Shown here: positions 38,701 to 50,500 of the stretch, piece after piece
Layout of the letters: every line of letters begins with the position of its first letter
Position numbering within the stretch: position 1 is the stretch's first letter
Source: Syngnathus acus
Taxonomy: Eukaryota > Chordata > Actinopteri > Syngnathiformes > Syngnathidae
Direction: 5' to 3'
Assembly: GCF_901709675.1 (NCBI RefSeq)
Contig: NC_051106.1
Location: forward strand, 2,306,001 to 2,370,000
Length of the DNA stretch: 64,000 bases
Translations under genes and position numbers: made by a program
Notes under the pieces: generated by a model
The model's database searches: none
What the model saw: only the letters and a program-made list of their open reading frames with translations
What the model was told of the DNA's origin: nothing

Positions 38701-41475
38701 CGAATTATACAGGAAGGACTTGATTCTAACTTTTCTCTCTGAGCTTTGCCCTTGTGTAGTGATGGTACCCCTCAGCTATATTTTCTGTCTCAGCTGGACT
38801 GCTGCTATGGCGGATCAGGATCTACAAGCAGAAGAAAATATCAACAATTTATCATTCAGTCTGCTTCTAGACCAAATTTACAAATAGGTTTCTCACAACT
38901 GGCAGTTCATTGCCCTCTCGTCTCTCGGATGTTCCGCTATCAGAACCACAGGAAGTAGGTGAGGGCTCTCTCTTCTGGGCTGGAGAGTCGGGTGTGAGAT
39001 AAATTGAGACAAAGATTTGTATCTACTTGTGCTGTCATAGTGAAATAAATACTTTTTCACAGCACTGTACCTTGTAATGTGTCTGAAAGTTGTTGCGTAA
39101 TGTCTGAGGTGCTGCTACTACGTGGGAGCGGGCTCTCTCCTCCTCCTAATTCTTCCCCACATTCCGACAGTTGACATTCCTCTACATCTGCTCAAAAGGG
39201 CAAAAGAACACAATATAAGGCAACGATCACACGTTCAATTAATCTGTATACAAATCCAGAAATATGACAATAACGAGCAAACTTGCATGCACACATGCAG
39301 CGGTAATGGAGACACAAGTCGAAGTTTTTCCTCCACAGGAGAATTTGTGGAAAACCCTCTGCACCAGGTACAGAAGACAGTTTGTGATGGGACGACAGGT
39401 GAATGATATAGGAAGGGCGGAGGCCGCAAGCACACAGACACAGCACATTCACCTCTCCAAAAGCACTTTACCTGAAAGTCTGTGAGAGCAAGCAGAGTTA
39501 CCAGAAGAGATACCGGGCAAGAAAGAGCTCACAGTGTGGAGCAGCGTAGGAACGCTTTTAGCAGTGGGCAAAGCCTCGCATAGGTGAACACAGTTGCTGA
39601 TGGACTGGCTTCGTTTAGCTTCCATCAGCGAAAGAGAGAACAGATTGTGAAAAACAGGAAGGAATAAAGAGAATACATTTAAAAATAGTAGAGTACAGCA
39701 TGTGGGGGGGGAAACACGATGAATATGTTTATTAAAGACCCCTTGATCATGATTGTAATGCTCTAAAGTTCCCGCAAAGTCATTTGGAGTTTGTGCTGCC
39801 AATTTTTGACAATTGTCAGTGATAAGACACTTCAAGCCTAATTTCAATGTGAGCAATGGAATTGGGACAATGCTATTATCTCTTTCAATACACTTTAATT
39901 CCTCCTTTTCCAGCGGGCGAAGCATTGTGTCGCCACTGTTTGCCATGAATGCATATTAATGAGCATTATTTACACTTATTGAAACTATCCAAAACTGTCA
40001 CGCAATTAAGTGTAGACCGTCTTTGGAGGAGTGGAGAGAAGCACTGATGGGGTCTTTGAAGTCACTGGGGGAGAAATCCAATTAGGCCCAAACAAGGGAG
40101 AAAGATTGGAAGCAGTTGTGTTTTATATACAGAATTATCGGGACATAAAAAACGCACACACAAAGGCACAGACACACTTTAAGGACTTTTTCCCTTCAGG
40201 CTGAAATGCTGCTCCTTGTTCACTGAGCTCGTCATTTTAGAGCATTAGGGATAATTGCGGAAAAGAAGTGGTATTGTCTCTCTTTTATCTTTCCCATTGA
40301 GATTCAGTCTAGACCAAAAATTCATACATACGAGACATGCATTTTAACGAGTTACGTTTCTCAACTTATAATTAGCCTGCCACATCACCATCAGATAAGG
40401 GCCATTGCTGCGTCTGGACTGAGCTTGTAACAATGGCCGCCCTAAGCCAGCCTTTGACATACTGTCAAGACATGGAAATGGAGTCAGTGTGCGATGACAT
40501 GTGGGGGGGGAAGGGGGACAATAGGGGCCATCTGTTGGAGCTTTCTGTTATTGGTGTTTGGCCTTTCAGTAGCACCTGGGCTGGTGTATACGTGGACTTG
40601 TCACATAGAACTCAACACGGTCAATGCATTTGAGAGCATTAGAAGCAAGCTTAGTAGCATTGGCTTCTTACAGAAAGGGCAGAGGATCAAGAAAATAGAA
40701 AGAAAATCTAGTATGTCCTCAGACATGGCTGCAATGCTAGATTTGATAAGTTTATAAATCATTTGAATGACCTGCTTTAAATAAAAGTGGATCATGTTTT
40801 ATTTTACACAAACAAATTTGTAATAATAAAATGCCCCTACCAGAAGCTTTCTGTCGCACAATGTTGCGGGCCTTCTCCACACCAGGAGCACCTGAGGTGG
40901 TGGCAGAGCGAATCCTCATTGGCTCCTGAACTCCGGTCCCAGCCACGTCTCCCTGGTTCCTCCAACTTAGTGAAAAGGAACGAGCCACTGCAGCTGCTTT
41001 CTGAGAGTCCTGAATCACTCCTGTAAAAAAGGAACATTTATCTGTTTCAGTATTTTTTGCTAATCATCAGTTTTCAATAAATGTCCTCATTGAGTTAGTT
41101 TTTTTGCTATGTTCCTCACCACGTGCTCGCTGCCTCTTCTCCTTCTGTTCACTGAGTTTATCCAGAGGCAGGTTGGCCATGTCAAGGCCGTAAACGGTAC
41201 GGGCCAGAACAGCCGTCAAGGAGTCCATGATGCTGGCCCATTCTATCACCAGCTCCTCCCAGTAAGTCAGAGAGGACAGCACTGTGAGGAGCTCATCCCA
41301 CAGCTCCCGAGAGATGTACACACACAGGTTGGCTCGCACCCACGCCACAATGATGGTCTGAACGCAACATAAGAACAAAGACACACTTCAAACACTAGAC
41401 GCAAAATAAATGTCACAAAAGAAGTTTGTCATGTCATGAGAGATAACTTTGCTTTTGTTTTCCTGACCTACTAAA

Positions 41476-41517
<42 letters not shown>

Positions 41518-44500
41518 TAAATAAATAAATAAAAATATTGAAACATTGGAGGGCAGACATACCCGAAAAAGGATGGATGCTAAACTTTCAGCAAAACTGT
41601 CTTTTCTTTGGTTTTCTGATGGCCTCTTCATCACCGCTTCGGTAATCCTCAGTAGGACCTGCAACATCTGCTCCCTGCAGACAATGAAAAAGAATACAAG
41701 TGGGGTGAAAGAAAAAAAGAAGAAAGAAATATGTCAAGTAGGCAACAAAATATATACTGACCAGGTCTGTGTGTCCATTGTGTGTTCCATGATCATATGT
41801 CGGTAGATGCTCAGGACACACTTGCACACCTCTACCTGATTCTCCAGGAGCTTGGGTACATCATGGCACGGCTCAAGGAGGAACACATTTGAAGAGTTTG
41901 TCAGAAACACCTACAATTGTAGAGACGCATGAATACAGTAATCTAGTACAGCGATAGACATGATCGAAGTGATGCAAAACAAAACGGACTTGTAGTGTGG
42001 GTTGAATGCCCGCCTTGATATCCCTGTTCTTCTCCTCCGTGAGAAAACCTCGACTGATTGCGCTGCTGAAAGAGTAGGTCCTTCCCCAACTTGACGATCG
42101 CTTATGGCCGTGACGCTCAAGTATCTGTTAAAAGAAACGGCCAGTTAAATTCTCTACAAAGATCAAATAATTTCCAAAATGCATTCCAATTTTCAAATAT
42201 GTATGCCAATACCTGTGCTTGCATATTATTATTCTCTGTGCTGAGTATCTGTTCAGTGCTATCATCCACTTGATCTTCTTGTGCAGTTTTGTCTGGCTCT
42301 GTCATGAAGCTGGGCTTCTCCTGCAGTATCCACGTTCGGTACACTTTGATCACCTTCCTTGTTGCCGATGCCTCGCAGGAAGGTAACAGGAAAGCCTTAG
42401 AAAAGGAGAACACCATTTGTCACGTTGCTGCTTAATTGCGTTAGCTAGAAGGAGCAATGCAACAAACGGCCAGCAGAGGGCAACAGAATCAGTTTAATTC
42501 CAGGCTAAACCATTTGATCATGCACATTGATTAAGGAAGAGTGCTATAAATACCTGGTGGAAGACCTCGTTGACAAAATTCACATTGTCCCTGGTAGATA
42601 GTAAGATGGCATGCACCATGTCATAGACATACTGGTGCTCCTCCTCAATGCTACATAAACTGGAATCACTGGACCGTCGATTTGACAGTGTGCTGCTGTT
42701 GGAGTGGCTCTTGTCAGGCTCTCCCGTGGGCCCGTTTGTGTCCCCATCGGATGTCTTCTCCTTTTCTTTTTCCTGGCTGCTACCGCCTGCAGTGACAGTC
42801 TGAATACGCCATAATTGTCAGATACAGTACATAACCTGCTGTATGCATACTGTCCACCTGACAAGTTTATTCTTGCCGATTTACAAATTAAATGGTCAAG
42901 TGGGATCATCCGAGAACTCTTTTCCCAAGATTTACTAGTTAACAGACTACAGTAATTTCTCGTTTATTGCGGATAATTGGTTCCAAAAACCACCCGCGAT
43001 AAGTGAAATCTGCGAAGTGCGGTGACCAACAAGAAGTACTGGGCAGGCTAACGAGTTAGCGGAAATATGCTAATTCGCGATCGTGCTAAAACGTACTTCT
43101 AAAGGAATGTAAACGAACATTTGTAGCGATACTACATTGTCCTAAAGGTTAGACACATGTTTCCTCAATTTAGAAGTTTTATTTTGACTTTTAAATGTTT
43201 TTTAATTTGGAAAAAAAATCCGCGATGTAGTGAAGCCGCGATAAACGAAACGCGAAGTAGCGAGTGATCACTGTACTTCCTGGTCTATGGAGTAATATGA
43301 ACACAGTATAAAGGCAATTTAGAGTGCTTGTAAAATGGCGACAACAACAATCGCAGAGCCAACATTCACATTCCCACCTGGATGAGTTTGGGAAGGACTT
43401 CAGGGCCATTCTTTGTATTCTGCGCTGTTGCAGTGCTGCTGATATACTTCTTCTTGAGGAAAAAGGTGACCAGCCAGGTGATGAAAGCTACACGGGGAGC
43501 CAGATACTGGTCTCTAGTGCAGAAGGTGCTCTCGTTGTTCCTTGTCACTGGCACGTACAAGGGTTTTGGTCGAAGATGAGGGAGCTCTAAGAAAAAAGAA
43601 AAAAAATAGAACCCGGATTTGAATCCACAACTTCTCATGCCGCCATACAGAAGAAATTAATGACATATTTGCTAGATGTAATAAACACCGCTTTACCTAA
43701 CAAAGGCTTGTAGAGATTTGTGAATTTGGTGAAGGAGGGGAATAGATGTGGAAGGTAGTACTTCTTGAACAGGCTGAAGAGAAACCTGAAGCCCGTCTCC
43801 TGGTTTTCTTTGTTTCTCCACTCTAAACTGGATGCCTGGCAGGTTTAGACCGAACAAAGACTGACAAGGTCAGACTGACAGTCATTCAGTCTGTCTTCGC
43901 TTATTGTGTGCTACATAAAAGACTTGCAAAGAAATCATAATGCTGTCTTGGTGGAAATGGAATGATTGCATTCACACTGTACACACTTAACAACTGCCAT
44001 GTTTGTTTTCTCGTTATTATCAGCAATTGCAAACTAGAAGAAGTAACACTTGAAGAAAATGCTCCCGATGTCACCCGCACAAAACCTGATTATTGCAGTT
44101 GGGGTGTTTACACATAAATCAAGATTGAAAACGATTTTAGCAATAATCAATAATACCTTCTGGCAAAAATCTATCCACTTTGGATGAGATGCGGTCAAAT
44201 GGCAACTTGTGTCATTTCCCTTGCGACGGTATCAATTACCTGGATAACCATAAACTTGAGCAGAGTTTCGAGGATGTAACAAGTCTGGTCATCTGCTACC
44301 TTCTCGCCTGCCACAGCTGGAACAAGCGGGGTGATTTCTTCAGGCACCACCTTAGCTGCTCACACAGAGAAACACCATGCTCCAGTTTAAAGCAAGAACT
44401 AGCTGGAAAAAAAAAAGTGTCCTTTTCTTGCTTACCGTCGGGTGGGTTGGAGTAAGGGTTGTAAATGATGGTGTCAAGGGTGCGAGGCCCCCTGGATGAG

Positions 44501-47500
44501 GGCACTGCAGGGAAACCTGGCACCAGACAGGCATAGATAAGGAACTGCTCTTCAGCACAATTGTCCCTCAAGGCTTGCAGCCACAGCAGGAAGAGACGGA
44601 TACCGTCACATCGGATCTATGCAAAAAAAGAAGACGCAAAAGAGGAGCCAGCGTGCACACAGTGAGTATAAGCAAAAAAAATATGTGAGGATAGCCATAG
44701 AGCACATAAAACAGTGGATTTAGTTGTGTCAGAAACAAATACAGTGGAGCCTTGGTTTTCGAACGTCCCGGTTCTCGAACAAATCAGTTTTCGAACAAAA
44801 AATTTGGGATTTTTTTGCTTCGGATGTCGGACGAAATTCGGTTGTCGAACCTCGCGAGATGAGCTGAGAGGTCCCGCATGCCAACTGACTCCGTTCGTTA
44901 TTACATTCTCGTTACTCTGAGGATTGCATCAACTCTAATCATGCCTCCAAAGGAAGCAAGTGGGAGCAGTAAAGCCATCCTAAAACACAAAGACGCTCTT
45001 AAACCATGTGACAGTGAGCGCCCGGCGCGCTGCGGTTGCGCGATCGGACCAAATTAAGCTCCTTGCGCACTGAGGTCCACTTAAATTTTGGAAAGGACAT
45101 CAGGACATTAAAACTATCTTCTAAATTTCAGCGACGGCTCTGTCACAATTTTTTCTTTGCTTGGAACGGATTTTCTTTTTCTCCATTATTTGTAATGGGA
45201 TAACATGATTCGGAATTCGAACGATTCACTTCTCGAACAGCCTTCTGGAACGGATTGTGGTCGAAACCCGAGGCTCAACTGTATAACAACATCAAGCGAC
45301 ATCCGCGGAGGTCTTTTTTTTTTTTATTGTCACCTTGAAAGAATTTCCAGTGTGTAGTAGCTTTTTCAGAATAGAACCTGGAAAAAAAAAAAGCAGCAAA
45401 TGGTAAGCACACCTGATAATGTCAATACCTCCAGACATTTATAACAAACACAAGTGGGCAGCTATGGGTGACATCTCTATCAAGGCAGATTGACCTTGAT
45501 GGGGGTCTTGGGAGAATTTCAGGGATGTCACATTTTGCGGATAAAAGTAAACATTTGTTGGCAGTGACACGAAGCTGTCTCGTGCAATCAAATTAGACAA
45601 GCTTTGATTGCTAAATGACCCGCATTGAGTGTTTGAATGAGAGAGCGTTGGGGCATGCTCTCAAAATAAATGCAGACTGACATACAGGGCCAAGAATTTA
45701 CCTCAGTGAAATTGTGTTCAGGATAAAGAATAAGGTTTAAGGTGACTGTCATGATTTCTTTGATTGAACGAGTTCTAGTGTAGACGACTTTAGGGCAAGG
45801 ACGATAGCAGCTGTGATGAAATATAAAACGCATTTATGAGTAATTAATTTGTCTTTGTTGTGCAAAATCAAACATCTCGGATGCTACGGGAGCATAGCGA
45901 TAAAAAAATGAGCTATAAATCTGAATGATATACATAGCCGCAACAAAAAACATGTAACAATTCATTTGTGGGGAAAAAAATGAGTGGCACATACCTATAC
46001 TGTGAAACTGCCACCGGTTGTAAATTTTCTCCGGCAGAAATTGCAGGATTTTCTGTTGAAAACAAATGATGTGAAGTTAGCCATGAGCTAAATAAATATT
46101 TTTCAAACACTTGAACGCAACGACGATAATTCATGAAACACTCATGAAACAATCTAACCAATTAACAGTGATTCTTTAGGCACGGAACGATTTGTCAAGC
46201 AAACTCTAAGAGCTACACAGGCCACAACGGAGCCAAATTGCTTTTAAATATTAAAGAAAGCTTCTGCAAAAACAAACCATCATCGTCTATAGTTGGAAAT
46301 GCATGAACTGAGATAGCTATTTATTTTGGCTACTAATAATGCTAATCATAACGTGTACAAATAACAAAAACAATAAAAGGCCATTTAACATGGAGAACAA
46401 AGACGACAAAATACGGAGAAAATAAAAATAATGATCGTCAATGAAGAGCATTGCAGCAATCAATATGGGTGGTGGTGAGGTTATGAATATGGATGGAAGC
46501 AATACTTAAAAAAAAAAAATGTTTTCATTCTCAAAAAAAAAGAAAGAGATCCATTACCATTGCTTGATTACTGCATGTCTATATGAATGTGCGTGTAATT
46601 AACCTTGACGTACATAGAATCTTTTATTATTTTTATGTTAACATACCTTCGATTATTTTACCACTGATTGCAAGTCAAGAGATCGCTCATTGTTTGTGAT
46701 TGATTTGGTTTGTCAACAACTTCCTTTTCATGTCATCCTTCATCTTTAACTTTCCGTTCTTGTCCTCTGGACTAAATCCCTTTCATTATCAGTGGCAGGC
46801 GAGATACTGAAAGACGTATAGCCGCACCTCACTATGGATCCGGTGTGGGATTATTTAGATCTATGTTGGCCTCACTTGGTCCGTCTCCTTGGGATAGCAG
46901 GCATATTATCCAAGGCTGTATGTAACCCAGCAGGGTAGCATGGTTAAGCCTTCCCCAATGTGGATGTGTGTGCACACTCGCAGACACAATAACACAGCCT
47001 TTTCTCTCGCGTACAGAGCATCAGGAAAGGAGAGTTGGAACGAGATGAAGAAGCTGGCGCCGAAAGACTCCCCGTGGAGCCGGAATGGTGCTTCCTACCA
47101 ATGAGGAATTTACTGCCGGATTCAAGGCGAAGGCAGACTCCTCTGTACTGAAGGTTGGCAGAGTAACTATAATCTGCAGCCATACGCCAGCATGAAAATG
47201 GGAGCATTACTGTGCTGCAACTACAGCCTTAGCACATTTACATGATCCGCGCTTAGGTTTCTAGCTGCAGGACCTGAACATGGTGCAGAATATACTTCTC
47301 TTAGAGGTGGTTCACGAGGGCTTTTTGACAAACACGGACTCTTAGAACGACAGCTCATTAGCAATTCTTCAACATATATTGATAATACAACAAACTTTCC
47401 AAGTTGGAAAAACGTTGGAAAGAAGTATTTTTTAAAAATTACTAATATCAACACATATTAGCACAATGTTCTCTTTTATAATTATGAGTTTGGAAAAGCT

Positions 47501-50500
47501 TATGACGCTAAAACAAAAACAGCAGATGAAGCGCAACAATAAAATCAGAAGTAGAGTGCATTCTCATTTCTAACCACTAGATGAAAGCATAGCCACACAA
47601 TTAAACTTATGCCTATGCCTCGCTTCTCTACTGAGTTCGGTTCCGCTTGTGCGGCAGCATCTCAATGTTATCTGTATCATCATCATAATTTCCCCTTTTG
47701 TAGACAATGGGAACAAGGAGGCATTGAATAGAAAACTGAAACACAAATGTCAATAAAAGCTCGCTCAGCACGAAGATAATTCAGATCCCGTTCAAAGGCT
47801 GGATATACAAGATAATCAATTAATTAATTGTATGGTATTAATTCACTAAATACCGACAATCAAGTTAAGCAATGTTGATAGTGATCGAAAAATTATGATG
47901 CTTTTCTTTTAAAATCTTAATGATTCATTTAAATCCCCTATGAACTATGACTACCGCCAGCAATCAAAAGTATGTACTAATACTCAGTGTGGAAAAAAAA
48001 GTGGTATCAGAGCATCCCTAATATTTATCCATGGTTGCTAGTTTGATGTAAAAAGCTCCCAATAACAAAATGGTTGCAAACAGAATTGTGAACACTCAGT
48101 GATGCCAATTTAGTAATTTGGCGCTATAATTAATGACATTTGACCGCTCTAGCAACTATTTTGAGAAAAAAACAAACAAAAAAAAACAGCTATTCAATCC
48201 AGACAAGAGATTCAAAGAGAAGATGACAGGAGTAATTCAGAATGCTGAGTCAAATCCGGATGGGTCATGGTACAGTTATTTCCTGTACAGAAAATCAAGG
48301 GAAATGGATATGCACAAACTTCCCTGTTTTTTTTTCCCTATGTCCCACATTTACCGTGACACAGGGATCGAGCTGCTTTTAGGCAGTCAGCAGATAAGGT
48401 CATGTACAGGCATATGGGAGTGTAAACACACGAGACTTTCTCAAGATTGGAGACTGGAGTTCCCTGACAGAGAGGCTCAGACTTGTCTTGTGACTGCAAA
48501 AACAGCTGACTGGCAAAGAGTATCACAGTATTTCTTTTGATTGTGCAATTTAGTGTCTACGTTGTTGAAATATACATATGCCTTTTGCATCGATTTGTTT
48601 TAACTGTAACATAAAACCAAAATCAATACATTTACCATCATGATGATACCCGTGTTGGCTAGCCTATCAGCAGCTCCCAGTGTTGCTAACTTTAGATGTC
48701 AACCACAATGCCTGAAGCAGGGATGGTCAAGGGTCGCATCTGATTTTTAAAACAGGCTTGTTTACTTATCAAACGATAGGCATGCAAAAAACAGGGGAAA
48801 TAAAAATATTTAGATATGACCGCGTAGAGGGTGAGTTGCATTTGTGAGTTCCCAAGTGCTGTGACTTATCGAGAAACTTTCATGCGGGCGTGTACAGACA
48901 GTTTGATAAGTCTAATTTATTTGCTTATTTATTTTTTAGTCTTACTCTATTTTCATCTTTTGTCCTTAGGCATTCTTTTAGTCAGACTCCTGCATGCTCT
49001 TTGATTAGCGAGGCACCAAGTAAAGCTCAAAATGTCAAATTGTTTACTTTTATAGAGATCTCTAGAAGTTAGCTAGTGGAACTAGCAAACATTAACTGTG
49101 GCACTGGAATACTGTAAACTTGTTGATTCCGAGGCTGGTCACTGTGCAGGTGACACGCCCAAGCATTGGGACATTTTTGAGTTTGTAACTTTCCGCAGAT
49201 TCTTCTCTTCATCCTACTACCACCACTTATTCAGAATGTTTCTTTTTGGGGGGAATTAGTGTTACAAAATGTAAGCAAAAAAAAAAGGACAACAGTAGGC
49301 TATTGATTAGATAACAGTAATTGAATGTGCCTTTCTAAAAATAAGCAGTTCGTTCTTTTGTAATAAACAGCCATCGGCCAAACCGGCATGAAGGGTTAGA
49401 GATGTTGCTCTTCATTTACTGTGGCGTGCTTCTCTGTTTTATTCTTTATGGGTTTCATTGTGGTGCATTGCTTTACCCTCATGCTATTTACACACCCGTC
49501 ATGGAAAGGAAAGCCACGTGAGGATTTACAATACTGTAGTAAGCCAAAGTTTAATGTAGCTGACAATATCAATAACTCCAAAAACAACAACAATCAGTAA
49601 GTGGAGACAAATGCCGGACTGCGTTGTCATAAACAGGTTTTCATCCATTTAAAAAAACCTGCTGCGCAACAAGATACCCTAAAATATGCTTTTAAAGTCT
49701 TGCGCAAAAGAAATACAAGTCAATTATGAATGAATGGTATTACCTGTGGGTGTTCCACATTTAGAACAAATGCCTGCCACACCCATCACACAACGCTAGC
49801 CCCAAGAAAAGGGGTCGCATACTTTATTATGACAGAAAAAGGAATCTCTGCATAAGTGTGAATCAAACACAGAGGGAAGATAAATTGTGTCTATCAGATT
49901 GTAAAGGAAACGTGCAAGGCGATGAGTAAGACAATTGTTGTCTCTTGCTTCATGTGCACAATAATTCCAACCTACAGTGGCTACTCAAAGCAGGTCTTAC
50001 ATTAAAGTACGTGACTCAGCACTATATGGTTCTGTTTTATCAGGGCCAACTTCCTCCATTAACAGAGGACAAAGGCTGACATCATTTTAATGCTTCCTCG
50101 CGATCCATAATATAACATTTCATCTAATATGGTACAGGTGTCAAACTCAAGGCCCGGGGGCCAGATATGGCCCGCCTCATCATTTTATGTGACTCGCGAA
50201 GACAAATTGTGCCTCAAATTCGTGTGTCATTACTAGAATTGCAAATTGTCTTCACTTTTAATAATATATATATTTTTTTTTTAAACATTTATTAAACAAC
50301 CAGTTTTTACTCGTCTGATTTGAAAAGGAGTTATTTGTCAGTTTGTTTTGTAGCTTTTACTGTATATAGTATGAGGTGCTCATACATTTATTTGGGTTGA
50401 CAGTCATAATGGCCCTCCGAAAGAAGCTATGCCTACAATGCGGCTCGGGAAAAAAATGAGTTTGACACTCCTGTAATATGGTGTAAAGAACATGTCCTCA

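Noticed and set aside
39449-39946. 165-codon minus-strand ORF taken as one unit
   Set aside because: Only the part 39472-39618 has splice signals and phase fit (exon 17); the rest is intron.
48133-48540. 135-codon plus-strand ORF in intron 3
   Set aside because: Composition looks random (Lys/Asn-rich start, no domain) and no splice or promoter context supports it.
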